Below are positions 27,259-36,615 of a stretch of DNA of 64,000 nt, one piece after another. Below the pieces are notes generated by a model. It did no database searches. It was not told the origin of the DNA and saw nothing but the letters and a program-made list of their open reading frames with translations. The translations under genes were made by a program, and so were the position numbers. The stretch covers positions 45,784-109,783 of the forward strand of contig NZ_FOXO01000014.1 of the NCBI RefSeq assembly GCF_900115735.1, written 5' to 3'. Positions within the stretch are counted from its first letter, which is position 1. Each line of letters opens with the position of its first letter. Origin of the DNA: Butyrivibrio proteoclasticus (GTDB taxonomy: Bacteria; Bacillota; Clostridia; Lachnospirales; Lachnospiraceae).

Positions 27259-27287
27259 TAATATTTAGGGGAACCCCCTAAATATTA
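27259..27287. terminator. Bidirectional hairpin terminator
   Basis: TAATATTTAGGGG pairs perfectly with CCCCTAAATATTA across a 3-nt loop, between the convergent genes at 26344 and 27333. Confidence 0.7.
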
Positions 27288-27332
27288 CAGCCGAATAAAT
27301 TATAATCATAAACTTTCTACAAAATGTGTTTC

Positions 27333-29594
27333 TTACTTGGCAACTGCTTTTCCACCCTTGTGACGTGTCATACAAGCCGATCCTGCTGCTTTTATAGTTT
27401 CCTTAACAAACGCATTCATGATATCAGCATATATTGTCTTTCCATCTTTGGCAAAAGCATTTTCTAATGCATCAAACTCATTTCCCTCATAGACAATTGA
27501 CATTGCACTTCCATCAGACATCTTAATAACCATTGTGGTCATGTCTGCGGCTTTATATGTGAAGTATTCAAAATCTTCGGAAGTCAGGAACTCTTCTATA
27601 TCCTCTACCGCCCCTTCCATAGCATCTGCAGCTGCTGACATATCCATTTCGGCAGGTACCTGATTGCCTTCATCTGAAACATCGATGCCTACAGTCATCA
27701 TATCAGCTGCAGTATCTGAGTCCATCATTTCTTCAATAACTGGCTCCTCAAGTGCCAGTTCAGCCAGCGACTCATCCATTGCTACTTCCTCCACCGGCAT
27801 CTCTGCTGCGGCAGGAGCCTCCGCTGGTGCTCCTTCCATTGCTGCCATCATTGCCATCATATCTGTATCCGGTGCTACTTCTGCTGTCGGTGTTTCTGCT
27901 GTTGGTATATCTACCGGCACTTCTGCTACTAGTGCTTCTGCCGCTGGCATTTCAACCGGCATCTCTGGAGCCGGAGCTTCTGATGCTGGCATTTCTGGCA
28001 CTGGTATTTCTGGCGCCGGTGCTTCCGCTACCGGTGTATCTACCGGCACTTCCGCTACTGGGGCTTCCGCTATCGGTGTATCTACTGGCATTGCCATATC
28101 TGCGGCTGGGGCTTCTGCCTGTGCTCCTTCCATTGCTGCCATCATTGCCATCATATCTGTATCCGGTGCTACTTCTGCAGCAGGTGTTTCTGCTACTGGT
28201 ATTTCTACCGGCACTTCCGCTGCTGGTGCTTCTGCCGCTGGCATTTCTGGCACTGGTATCTCTGGAGCCGGAGCTTCAGCTATCGGTGTATCTACTGGCA
28301 TTACTGCTTCTGGCATTGCCATATCTGGCGCTTGAGCTTCAGCTATCGGTGCATCTACTGGCATTGTCATATCTGCGGCTGGGGCTTCTGCCTGTGCTCC
28401 TTCCATTGCTGCCATCATTGCCATCATATCTGTATCCGGTGCTACTTCTGCTGCCGGTGTTTCTGCTACTGGTATTTCTACCGGCACTTCCGCTGCTGGT
28501 GCTTCTGCTGCTGGCATTTCTACCGGCATCTCTGGAGCCGGAGCTTCTGCTGTTGGCATTTCTGGCACTGGTATCTCTGGAGCCGGAGCTTCTGCTATCG
28601 GTGTATCTACTGGCATTGCTGCTTCTGGCATTGCCATCTCTGGCGCTTGAGCTTCAGCTATCGGTGCATCTACTGGCATTGCTGCTTCTGGCATTGTCAT
28701 ATCTGCGGCTGGGGCTTCTGCCTGTGCTCCTTCCATTGCTGCCATCATTGCCATCATATCTGTATCCGGTGCTACTTCTGCTGCCGGTGTTTCTGCTACT
28801 GGTATTTCTACCGGCACTTCCGCTGCTGGTGCTTCTGCTGCTGGCATTTCTACCGGCATCTCTGGAGCCGGAGCTTCTGCTGTTGGCATTTCTGGCACTG
28901 GTATCTCTGGAGCCGGAGCTTCTGCTATCGGTGTATCTACTGGCATTGCTGCTTCTGGCATTGCCATCTCTGGCGCTTGAGCTTCAGCTATCGGTGCATC
29001 TACTGGCATTGCTGCTTCTGGCATTGTCATATCTGCGGCTGGGGCTTCTGCCTGTGCTCCTTCCATTGCTGCCATCATTGCCATCATATCTGTATCCGGT
29101 GCTACTTCTGCTGCCGGTGTTTCTGCTACTGGTATTTCTACCGGCACTTCTGCTGCCGGTGCTTCTGCTGCTGGCATTTCTGGCACTGGCATCTCTGGCG
29201 CCGGGGCTTCCGCTACCGGTGTATCTACTGGCATTGCCATCTCTGGCGCTGGGGCCTCCGCTACCGGTGCATCTACTGGCATTGCCTTCTCTGGCGCTGG
29301 GGCCTCCGCTACCGGTGCATCTAGCGGCATTTCTGGCATTGGCGTCTCTACCGACATCTCCGCTGCCGACTCAGCTTTATTAGCCGCAAGCATAGCATCG
29401 AAATCCGGTAAATCCGTAACAGGCTCCTGGTCAACTTTCTTTCCCGTAGCAACAGGCATTGACAACTCTTCAGCCACGGAACTCGTCGCCGCAGCTGCAC
29501 CTTCCTCTGCCTTCATTGCTGCTATAAGATCGTCAACATTAGCTGTGGATAAATCCTGTCCACCAAGCATATCCTGGGTATTCATGCCTTCCAT
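27333..29594 (-). CDS. Highly repetitive Pro/Ala/Glu/Met-rich cytoplasmic protein
   Basis: About 753 residues. The start is the ATG of MEGMNTQDM, 7 nt after AAAGGAG; a longer frame 26 codons upstream lacks a ribosome binding site. A short N-terminal region (MLGGQDLSTANVDDLIAAM) is followed by roughly 500 residues built from blocks such as PVDTPIAEAPAPEIPVPEMP. These are punctuated five times by DTDMMAMMAAMEG, a segment able to form an amphipathic helix. A non-repetitive C-terminal domain of about 110 residues (FEYFTYKAADMTTMVIKMSD...) ends in a Lys-rich tail. There is no signal peptide or membrane helix. The design, extended linkers with a recurring short helix, suggests a scaffold or spacer. 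I do not recognise any family. Exact DNA repeats of 330 bp imply recent expansion. Confidence 0.75.
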   Translation of the reverse strand: MEGMNTQDMLGGQDLSTANVDDLIAAMKAEEGAAAATSSVAEELSMPVATGKKVDQEPVTDLPDFDAMLAANKAESAAEMSVETPMPEMPLDAPVAEAPAPEKAMPVDAPVAEAPAPEMAMPVDTPVAEAPAPEMPVPEMPAAEAPAAEVPVEIPVAETPAAEVAPDTDMMAMMAAMEGAQAEAPAADMTMPEAAMPVDAPIAEAQAPEMAMPEAAMPVDTPIAEAPAPEIPVPEMPTAEAPAPEMPVEMPAAEAPAAEVPVEIPVAETPAAEVAPDTDMMAMMAAMEGAQAEAPAADMTMPEAAMPVDAPIAEAQAPEMAMPEAAMPVDTPIAEAPAPEIPVPEMPTAEAPAPEMPVEMPAAEAPAAEVPVEIPVAETPAAEVAPDTDMMAMMAAMEGAQAEAPAADMTMPVDAPIAEAQAPDMAMPEAVMPVDTPIAEAPAPEIPVPEMPAAEAPAAEVPVEIPVAETPAAEVAPDTDMMAMMAAMEGAQAEAPAADMAMPVDTPIAEAPVAEVPVDTPVAEAPAPEIPVPEMPASEAPAPEMPVEMPAAEALVAEVPVDIPTAETPTAEVAPDTDMMAMMAAMEGAPAEAPAAAEMPVEEVAMDESLAELALEEPVIEEMMDSDTAADMMTVGIDVSDEGNQVPAEMDMSAAADAMEGAVEDIEEFLTSEDFEYFTYKAADMTTMVIKMSDGSAMSIVYEGNEFDALENAFAKDGKTIYADIMNAFVKETIKAAGSACMTRHKGGKAVAK
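28441..29100. repeat. Tandem 330-bp repeats within the Pro/Ala/Glu/Met-rich gene
   Basis: Units at 28441-28770 and 28771-29100 are almost identical, and a further partial unit starts at 29101. Shorter, more diverged units (294 and 273 bp) start at 27874 and 28168. All lengths are multiples of three. Confidence 0.85.
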
Positions 29595-29806
29595 GCCAAA
29601 TCTCCTTTCAATATGGAATATAACATCAAACATTCCAACGCTTATCGTGATTACGTTTACCAAAAGTGACAATTAAACAGTCTATATATATTATCGTATA
29701 TTTTTATTGTATTTTACAGTAAATTTTCTATAAATTTCAAACTTTCCTCAAAATAATCTAACACTATGATTTTTCGAGCAAACCAGACTAGTGTGGCTGT
29801 TTTTCC

Positions 29807-29843
29807 TTTTATATCATAGGAAGCAATTTCCTATGATATAAAA
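29807..29843. repeat. Long perfect hairpin
   Basis: TTTTATATCATAGGAA (29807-29822) pairs perfectly with 29828-29843 across a 5-nt loop. It lies between the MATE terminator and the promoter region of the repetitive-protein gene; it could serve as a terminator or a transcript boundary. Confidence 0.6.
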
Positions 29844-29846
29844 AGA

Positions 29847-29876
29847 GCAATGACTTTTTGCACAAAAAGCCATCGC
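29847..29876 (-). terminator. Terminator of the S1-protein/MATE operon
   Basis: On the minus strand GCGATGGCTTTTTG pairs with CAAAAAGTCATTGC and is followed by TCTTTTT, just after the MATE stop codon. Confidence 0.8.
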
Positions 29877-29909
29877 CCAATATACATAATTCTGATCAGT
29901 ATTACGTTA

Positions 29910-31253
29910 CTATACTACTTTCTTATCAAAAACATCTTTCCATAAAAAGATTCTGAACAAACCAAAAGCTACAACAGTTGTTACTATATCAGATATAAAC
30001 TGTGCCCTTATAACGCCATCAAATCCCATAGCAGCAGATAATATGAATATTACAGGCAAAAAAACTATCCCTTGCCTGCAAGCTGATAGAACAAATGCGC
30101 CGGTAGCTTTACCTGTTGACTGAAAGGAAACAATTGCTATAAGACAGATTCCAATAAGCGGTGCTCCAAGAAGCTGCCACCTGAGCATTGAAACTCCGGT
30201 TCTTATCATTTCAGGATCACTCAAGAACTTTGAGAGTATTCCATAAGCAAAAAATGATAACACAGCCAAAAATACAAGCCCTGTGCCACCTGTTACCGCC
30301 ATTCCAAATCCAATAATCTTTCTAAGTCTCTTTTTTAGCTGTGCGCCATAATTATAACCAATAAGTGGCTGACCACCAAAAGCAAGTCCGACAATAACGA
30401 GAAGTGCAATATTGACTATTTTTAACACAATTCCCATTATAGCAATGCTATCATCCCCATATGGCTGCAGAAATCTATTGGTCAATGTAATACCAATTGT
30501 CTGCATCAGGTTTGTAATACTTGATGGAAGTCCAATTGCCAAAACACTGGAAAAAGTCGCTGCATCAATTCTAAGTATCTTTATATCTACTGACAGTACT
30601 TTACTCTTTTTTCTGATAACATGAACAAAAAAAGCACAAGTCACTATATACCCAATCACTGTCGCAATTGCTGCTCCTGCTGCTCCAAGCCCCAAAGCAA
30701 AAATAAAAACAGGATCAAGTATAATATTCACAACAGTACCGATCACAGAGCCTATCATCGATTCCAAAGACATACCTTCAGCTCGTAAAAGATTCGATGG
30801 CACGAGCGAAAAAATAACAAAAACCGATCCCAATATCAACCATGAGTAATACTGGGCAGCATAACTGTAAGTCTGACTTGTCGCTCCCAAAATCATGAGC
30901 ACCTGCTTTTTCAAAGCAAGCATAACTACTGTAAAAATAAAACCTGTTATTATTGAAACATAAAAACAAAAAGTACTCTTTTTCCTGGCATCATCAACAT
31001 TGTGAGTGCCAAGAATCCTTGATATTACTGAGCTTCCTCCTATGCCAAAAATGTCACCTATTGCCAAAAGAAGTGTGAATAGCGGTGCACAAATTGAAAT
31101 ACCTGCTATAAGATCAGTATTACCGGTAAGCGCGATGAAATATGTATCAACAAGATTATAGACAAGTGTGACTATCATACCCATCACAACAGGGAGCGCC
31201 ATTTTCATATATGCTTTATGGATTGGCGCTCTCTCGAATAACTCATTTTCCAT
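29910..31253 (-). CDS. MATE-family multidrug efflux transporter
   Basis: A 447-residue protein with twelve predicted membrane helices in two related halves. It has the MATE N-terminal signature ALPVVMGMIVTLVYNLVDTYFIA and a second-half repeat around GLPSSITNLMQTIGITLTNRF. MATE proteins export drugs or metabolites in exchange for H+ or Na+. It starts 4 bp after the stop codon of the S1-domain gene, so the two are translationally linked. The product is of normal length. The substrate cannot be inferred. Confidence 0.92.
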   Translation of the reverse strand: MENELFERAPIHKAYMKMALPVVMGMIVTLVYNLVDTYFIALTGNTDLIAGISICAPLFTLLLAIGDIFGIGGSSVISRILGTHNVDDARKKSTFCFYVSIITGFIFTVVMLALKKQVLMILGATSQTYSYAAQYYSWLILGSVFVIFSLVPSNLLRAEGMSLESMIGSVIGTVVNIILDPVFIFALGLGAAGAAIATVIGYIVTCAFFVHVIRKKSKVLSVDIKILRIDAATFSSVLAIGLPSSITNLMQTIGITLTNRFLQPYGDDSIAIMGIVLKIVNIALLVIVGLAFGGQPLIGYNYGAQLKKRLRKIIGFGMAVTGGTGLVFLAVLSFFAYGILSKFLSDPEMIRTGVSMLRWQLLGAPLIGICLIAIVSFQSTGKATGAFVLSACRQGIVFLPVIFILSAAMGFDGVIRAQFISDIVTTVVAFGLFRIFLWKDVFDKKVV

Positions 31254-31257
31254 TAAA

Positions 31258-32166
31258 TCAAAATCCTGCTTTCTTTAAGAGATCTCCAAGTGAAGTTGTA
31301 GCATCTCCATCACTTTCAAACTCTATTTTTTCTTCTGTAATTTCAGTTGCTGCTATCTCTTCCAAAGCTTTCATGCTAAGGCTGAGTTTACCGTCTTTTA
31401 TAGCTATAACTTTTACTTTAACTTTTTGCCCAACTTTAAGAACTGAAGACGGGTGAGCAATTCTCTGATTACATATCTGAGAAATATGAACAAGTCCGGT
31501 CATTCCATTTCCGAGATTTACAAACGCACCATAATTCTGCAGACTTTCAACAACGCCTTCAGTTACCAAGCCAACCTCTATGTTAGAAATCATCTCAGCT
31601 CTTCTTGCATCTGCCTGTTCTTTTAAGTACTCTCTTGCAGAAAGAACCAGCTTATTTGCGTCCTTGTCGGCAGTAATCACTTTTACTTTGAGAACCTTTC
31701 CAACATATTCAGGAAGTTTATCCTCTTCTACAAACTGAAGATCCAGCTTTGATGCAGGAATAAATCCTCTGATACCTTCAAGAAATGCTACACATCCACT
31801 TTTTACCGCTTCTGAAACTTTCACATCTACATATGCATCCGTATCAGCAATTTCTTTTATCTTGTCCCAGGCTATTAACTGATTGGCTTCCTTTTTTGAT
31901 AAAAGAATATTTCCATTTCCATCATCAGTGCTGATCACAGTTGCAGAGATTTCATCGCCGATCTTCACATCTCTGTGAATAGAAAACTTGGGATCATCAC
32001 TCATATCAGAAACTTTAATCACGCCCTGAGTATAATACTTAAGGTCAAGTGTAATCTCAGTCTCAGAGATATCTATTACTGTTCCCTCAAGAATGTCTCC
32101 CTCTTTAACCTTTCTAAAGGATCTTTCAATCTCATCTTGAAAATCATTCATTGTTTCTTCTGCCAT
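31258..32166 (-). CDS. S1-domain RNA-binding protein (ribosomal protein S1-like)
   Basis: A 302-residue protein with three S1 (OB-fold) domains, near residues 17-85, 105-170 and 195-265. The third is the most canonical (GVVESLQNYGAFVNLGNGMT and GLVHISQI). Low-GC Gram-positive S1-like proteins usually have three or four such domains and bind mRNA at the ribosome, though they are not always essential. A strong GGAGG ribosome binding site precedes the ATG. It shares an operon with the MATE transporter, an arrangement without an obvious functional link. Confidence 0.85.
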   Translation of the reverse strand: MAEETMNDFQDEIERSFRKVKEGDILEGTVIDISETEITLDLKYYTQGVIKVSDMSDDPKFSIHRDVKIGDEISATVISTDDGNGNILLSKKEANQLIAWDKIKEIADTDAYVDVKVSEAVKSGCVAFLEGIRGFIPASKLDLQFVEEDKLPEYVGKVLKVKVITADKDANKLVLSAREYLKEQADARRAEMISNIEVGLVTEGVVESLQNYGAFVNLGNGMTGLVHISQICNQRIAHPSSVLKVGQKVKVKVIAIKDGKLSLSMKALEEIAATEITEEKIEFESDGDATTSLGDLLKKAGF

Positions 32167-32323
32167 TTACTTGTCCTCCAAAAACTTTTCTTTTTTATAT
32201 TCCACAGCAACAGCGTTGATTATAACTATATCATTATTATTTGTTATTACAAAAAAAATCTCAATGCATTTTTGTATTTCATAAGACTAATACTTCCAAG
32301 TTATTTGTTCTATATCGATAATC

Positions 32324-32476
32324 CGTTAAATATACAAGAGAAAAGACATGCTCGTTTCCATTATCATTCAGAAAAAGATGACTGACATAGAAATCAGCAC
32401 AGAGAACGCGCAAAAAAACTTTCCACCAAAGAGTTTTGCACAAGCAAAAATATAGGACTCTCTTGTATATTTAACG
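32324..32476. repeat. 18-bp inverted repeat enclosing about 117 bp
   Basis: CGTTAAATATACAAGAGA (32324-32341) pairs perfectly with 32459-32476. The spacing is close to that of the outer stems of the nested elements at 1951, 40418 and 40738. Inside, CGTTTCCATTATCATTCAGAA resembles their conserved loop with small gaps. It may be a decayed member of that family. Confidence 0.55.
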
Positions 32477-32662
32477 TATGTGAGAATTGGATGATACCGG
32501 ATTTAAAGTATTAACTACAGTGAATTAGACACACTGCTTGTATCACCCTTGCCCCAAACGGGGCAGAATTTTATGTCGTTTGATAAAATATCATAAGACT
32601 TTTGTTCTGTAAATAGTTTCATACGAATTTATTTTTGAACATTTTGTGAAAAACAAAAAAAT

Positions 32663-32696
32663 GACCACAATCCGGTTTTAACACCGAACTGTGGTC
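32663..32696 (-). terminator. Terminator of the sucrose phosphorylase operon
   Basis: GACCACA pairs with TGTGGTC around an inner TCCGGT/ACCGA stem, next to the stop codon at 32706. An oligo-T run follows on the minus strand. Confidence 0.75.
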
Positions 32697-32705
32697 TTTA
32701 TTTTC

Positions 32706-34367
32706 TTAGTTCTCAGAAATCTTGTAGCTATAATCAGAAAAATCAGCTTCAAGAGCGGCTTTATGACCATTATTCTCCCAAACAAATTTCATAAGACTGC
32801 CATCAACTGTCACATCCAGTTTTGCGTCAAATCCAAACGCAGGACATGTGTTGCGGAATCTCAGAAGATCAAGCTGTTTTTTTACAACATCTTTTTCCAT
32901 TGCCTCGTTTATCTGGTTAAGAGTAAGGTTAGTTCTGTTAATTTCTTTATGCCCGCCTGCCCCGGCACGCTTTACAGCTTCGTGGTCGTTCTTGCCTGCA
33001 AACAGATCAAGATACCAAACCTGAGGTTTACCCGGCATAAACATCTGTATTGCCCTTGCAAAAAGCATCTTCTTATCATCGTCTCCAAGAGCACTGTAAT
33101 ACGTAGCATTAACCTGATAATACATATTCTTGGCGCCATGAAGATCCTTTACAAATCCTCCTCTGCCAACAATTGTATCGATCATATTCTGAATATCTTC
33201 TTCAGGAAGGATTCCCTTAAGATCAAGAAGCGGAATTCCATCGTGACATCCAAGCATGTTAACCACGCGTATTTTCTTTTCCTGAATCTCATCAGCCCAC
33301 TTCTTTAGAAGTTCACCTGACTTTGACTCAATTGCATAAATGAGAAGCCCGGGAAGGAAGAAGTCATAAGTCATATAGCCCTTATCAGCTACAACTTCAT
33401 AGATCTTTTCACTGTAACTTGCATGAATCTCAGGTAAAAGAGATACCTTAAACTCATCAGCAAGTTTCTTAACTTTTTCAAGTACATCCCATGTATCAGG
33501 TTCATTGAGGAAATTCTTCTTGCCAGGCTCCTTGGGAGCATAAGCAAAGGCATCAAGACGTACAATGCTTGCTCCATAGCCTGCAAGACTCTTAAGAGTA
33601 TTTCTGTAATGTTCCCAAACAAGATCAGACTTAATGTTAAGATCCATCTGTCCAAGATATCTTCTTCCAGACTCTAAATAATCAACAACTGCATCCTTAT
33701 ATTTTTCAAAACCTGTGTAATCAATTTCAGCAGGCTTCTTTCCCTCATCAAGTCCCTCGCAGACTTTCACCGCTAATCTCTGTGCAGAAAGATACTGAAT
33801 ATCCATCTTTTCCATAAGATCCTGAGCATCAGGCCTTTTGTACTGCACTTCCTGATAGAATGTATTCCAATAAGGAACATCCTTGCCATCAGGCATACGT
33901 ACCATAAGGATTGGAAGTCCAGGTTTTCTGAAAAACATGTCTTTTATGTATTTCTGATCAGGCTGAATATAGCCTTCATCAGTCATCTCGCCATAGCCAT
34001 CCCAGAATTTATTCCAGTTTATAAAGAAATCGGCATATTTAGACTTCTCACCATTCTTAATAAGATCCTGGAACTGTGGAGAAAGAACTGATGCATGATT
34101 AAGAATAAAATCAAGCTTCAGATTGATATCAAGCGCCTTTAAAGCCTCAATATCTTCTTTGCTGCCAAGCTGTTCATTGATTCCATAATCTATTACAGAG
34201 AATCCTCTGTCTAAATCTGTATTGAAGATACTTGGAAGAATGTAAAATGACTGAAAAACATCCTTGAACGCATCTTTTGACAATACCGATACAATATCCC
34301 CCAGTGTTCCTCCCATGCTATCAGGATAGGCATTCAACATAGGGCCATTGTCCACAAATTTACTCAT
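32706..34367 (-). CDS. Sucrose phosphorylase (GH13_18)
   Basis: A 553-residue enzyme that converts sucrose and phosphate to alpha-glucose-1-phosphate and fructose. It has the subfamily's beginning (MLNAYPDSMGGTLGDI), FILNHAS as region I, ASIVRLDAFAYA with the nucleophile Asp near residue 238, LPEIHASY with the acid/base Glu near 282, and NMLGCHDGIPLLDLKG as region IV. The start is the ATG after AAAGGAAATA; an in-frame ATG five codons earlier overlaps that ribosome binding site. It is in an operon with a P-loop kinase and divergent from a LacI regulator and sugar importer. No signal peptide is present, so sucrose must be imported first. Confidence 0.92.
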   Translation of the reverse strand: MSKFVDNGPMLNAYPDSMGGTLGDIVSVLSKDAFKDVFQSFYILPSIFNTDLDRGFSVIDYGINEQLGSKEDIEALKALDINLKLDFILNHASVLSPQFQDLIKNGEKSKYADFFINWNKFWDGYGEMTDEGYIQPDQKYIKDMFFRKPGLPILMVRMPDGKDVPYWNTFYQEVQYKRPDAQDLMEKMDIQYLSAQRLAVKVCEGLDEGKKPAEIDYTGFEKYKDAVVDYLESGRRYLGQMDLNIKSDLVWEHYRNTLKSLAGYGASIVRLDAFAYAPKEPGKKNFLNEPDTWDVLEKVKKLADEFKVSLLPEIHASYSEKIYEVVADKGYMTYDFFLPGLLIYAIESKSGELLKKWADEIQEKKIRVVNMLGCHDGIPLLDLKGILPEEDIQNMIDTIVGRGGFVKDLHGAKNMYYQVNATYYSALGDDDKKMLFARAIQMFMPGKPQVWYLDLFAGKNDHEAVKRAGAGGHKEINRTNLTLNQINEAMEKDVVKKQLDLLRFRNTCPAFGFDAKLDVTVDGSLMKFVWENNGHKAALEADFSDYSYKISEN

Positions 34368-34409
34368 ATTATTTCCTTTCAAAACATGTCAAAATGTTAA
34401 TCAATCAAA

Positions 34410-35384
34410 TTACTGCATTAGCTTTTTGAACTCATCATAGCTAATGATCTCACCTGCTTTGGTGATGATTATCTTAGCCTTATGAGCCTGTTTAACAAGC
34501 TTATTCTGTTCAAGCTCAAGTACCATCATAGTAAATGGGCTGTCAAGCTTTCCATCTCTGTTTCTGGATCTTCTATGTTCAAGTGTCTCCTGCGGAGTAC
34601 TGTTCAAAAGAACCGGAATATCAACCTGAGTCATATAATCACTGTTGCCATGGGTCCACTCAACAATAAGAACCTGCTTTGCAGACATGTCAACTTCATC
34701 ATACCAAAGAGACGCTTCATCTCTTCCCATTCTCTTGAGCCAGAGCTTGTCCGCTCCATCCTTAAATGCCTTCATTATCTGATCAACTTCTTCAAAGTCA
34801 GTTTCGTTTGGAGTTCCAAGATAATTATCAAGTCCCTTTTCACCGGCTTCTATATATGCCTTGAACCAACTGTCAGTTTCAACGTGAGCCTTATTAGCAT
34901 CATCTTCTGCAATCTGCCATTCCTTAACCTTAGCAAAATTTTCAGGGTTCATGACACCACTGTCAACCATCCCCCTGATTCCACTTTCTCTAAACACGTG
35001 AAGTCTTTCAGCATCATTATACATAGGTATTCTGTGTGGATAATTATCTCCGGACATTGTGTAGCTTCCGATTCCAGCCTGCTCAAGCAAATATGAGAGA
35101 AGCGAAGCAATCTCAGATTTTCCTACTCCTGATCCTCCGCAAACCGCTACAACAGAACGATTATATGGATTAGCACCCATTTTCTCTTTTAATTCTTTAA
35201 TAAGAACAGGAAAGATTGTTTTTGCTTTTTCGATATGACTTTCGCCAATCTCAATTTTATCTCCGGGCATATCTCCGTGAGGTATATCCTCAGGTATTTT
35301 TAAACCAGTCAAAATGTTATTTGCATTATCAAGTTTTTCCAGGACATCTTTTGCAGATGATACTCTGTTATATTGTGTATTCAT
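34410..35384 (-). CDS. P-loop kinase of the uridine kinase/PRK type, substrate unknown
   Basis: A 324-residue soluble protein. A Walker A motif, VCGGSGVGKSEIAS, lies near residue 80, and VLIVEWTHGN near 215 could be the Walker B strand. TMSGDNYPHRIP near residue 108 resembles the DxxY region after the P loop in uridine kinase-like folds. LEHRRSRNRDGKLDSPFTMM near 265 could be the lid. The start follows AAAGGAG; an ATG 15 codons upstream is not credible. It lies 42 bp upstream of sucrose phosphorylase in the same operon. Because that enzyme leaves free fructose, a role in phosphorylating fructose is attractive, but this is inference: the usual fructokinases are of the PfkB or ROK fold, and none is encoded nearby. 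Confidence 0.6.
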   Translation of the reverse strand: MNTQYNRVSSAKDVLEKLDNANNILTGLKIPEDIPHGDMPGDKIEIGESHIEKAKTIFPVLIKELKEKMGANPYNRSVVAVCGGSGVGKSEIASLLSYLLEQAGIGSYTMSGDNYPHRIPMYNDAERLHVFRESGIRGMVDSGVMNPENFAKVKEWQIAEDDANKAHVETDSWFKAYIEAGEKGLDNYLGTPNETDFEEVDQIMKAFKDGADKLWLKRMGRDEASLWYDEVDMSAKQVLIVEWTHGNSDYMTQVDIPVLLNSTPQETLEHRRSRNRDGKLDSPFTMMVLELEQNKLVKQAHKAKIIITKAGEIISYDEFKKLMQ

Positions 35385-35490
35385 AATTCTCCTTTTACTC
35401 CTCAATTTGAAACAAACACACAAATACATAACACCGCCAGAATCACGTATTTATGCAGTTTTCGCACGGCTCGTATGATTCAAAAAATAA

Positions 35491-35500
35491 ATTGCGTACA
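35491..35500. promoter_or_regulatory. Possible operator, ATTGCGTACA
   Basis: GCGTACA also occurs upstream of the importer genes (36951-36959, and inverted at 36879-36887). Sharing of the motif by the two promoters suggests a common regulator, perhaps the LacI protein encoded between them. Weak evidence. Confidence 0.35.
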
Positions 35501-35588
35501 CTTTTCTTTTTGACAATACATACTCTACCATGTTATTTTGAACACAAGATACAATAACTTTTTTTCTTTGTAAAGACCAAAATAAAAA

Positions 35589-36599
35589 ATGATAACTATT
35601 AAAGAGATTGCAAAACAACTAAATATGAGCACCACAACGGTTTCAAATGTTATTCATGGAAAAACCAGTGAAGTGTCAGACGATACAAAAAAAATTGTTC
35701 AGGATTTTCTGGAAAAGGTTGATTACGTTCCTAACATCAGCGCAAGAAATCTTGCACAGAATGAATCAAAAATAATAGGTCTTGCCTTAAAGGCACGTGC
35801 CGATAAGTATGAGAACCTGATAATGGATCCGTTTGTATCAGAACTGATCGGTGGTGTCGAAGAGACCATAAGAAATGCCGGTTATTTCATGATGCTCTAT
35901 ATCTCAAGTGATACCAATGAAATAATGCGCCACGTTTCCACCTGGAACGTTGATGGACTGATTCTTTTTGGAATGCTGAACGATGATGGAATACGTGTCA
36001 GTGAAAAATACAAGAAACCAATCGTATGTATTGATACTTACAGCATCGAAGGACTTAAGCACTTCACCAACGTCGGCCTGGATGATGAACAGGGTACCTA
36101 CGACATGGTCAATTACCTGATATCACAGGGACACAAAAAGATAGCATTCCTTTCTGATAACACCAACGGCGTTGACCTTGCCAGATTAAACGGATACAAA
36201 AAAGCTTTAAAAGATGCAAAGATAAAATACAGTCCTTCAAACTTCCTAAAGATCAGGCCTCACACTAAAGATCTTCCTGAAAGTTTGGAAGAAATATGTG
36301 AACGTTCAAAAGAATTCACTGCTATTATGTGTGTATCTGACCTATACGCCGTTACTCTAATGGCAGCCTTTGCTGACAGAGGAATATCAGTGCCGGATGA
36401 CATTTCGGTCGCAGGATTTGATGACAATATGCTTGGGCAGCTTCACAGACCTGCACTTACTACTGTTCATCAGAATGTCAAGCAAAAAGGAACTGTGGCA
36501 GCTGACACTTTGCTGAAACAGTTGAAGAAAATAAAAACACCTAATCAGATAGTACTCCCGACCAACCTGGTAATCCGTGATACTGTAAAAAAAATATAA
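35589..36599 (+). CDS. LacI-family repressor, probable sucrose-locus regulator
   Basis: A 336-residue LacI/GalR protein. The DNA-binding head is residues 1-50 (TIKEIAKQLNMSTTTVSNVIHG, then VPNISARNLAQ). The sensor domain includes DGLILFGML, GHKKIAFLSD and DDISVAGFDDNMLGQ. It is divergent from the kinase/sucrose phosphorylase operon and precedes the importer genes on the same strand, which suits a local sugar-responsive repressor. No ribosome binding site is visible before the ATG, so initiation may be weak or leaderless. A good terminator follows. Confidence 0.85.
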   Translation: MITIKEIAKQLNMSTTTVSNVIHGKTSEVSDDTKKIVQDFLEKVDYVPNISARNLAQNESKIIGLALKARADKYENLIMDPFVSELIGGVEETIRNAGYFMMLYISSDTNEIMRHVSTWNVDGLILFGMLNDDGIRVSEKYKKPIVCIDTYSIEGLKHFTNVGLDDEQGTYDMVNYLISQGHKKIAFLSDNTNGVDLARLNGYKKALKDAKIKYSPSNFLKIRPHTKDLPESLEEICERSKEFTAIMCVSDLYAVTLMAAFADRGISVPDDISVAGFDDNMLGQLHRPALTTVHQNVKQKGTVAADTLLKQLKKIKTPNQIVLPTNLVIRDTVKKI

Positions 36600-36615
36600 T
36601 CACCGTAATAATGCA

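Larger units (their letters stand above)
32167..32705. other. Intergenic region between the sucrose phosphorylase and S1 genes
   Basis: No gene is seen. It contains the 18-bp inverted repeat at 32324-32476, a GCCCC/GGGGC mini-hairpin (32550-32563), the S1 gene promoter region and the sucrose phosphorylase terminator. Confidence 0.5.

Noticed and set aside
27752..29383. Long open frames (up to 543 codons) on the plus strand opposite the repetitive protein
   Set aside because: They are mirror translations of a low-complexity repeat with strong codon bias, lack ribosome binding sites and give Leu/Pro- or Cys/Trp-rich nonsense.
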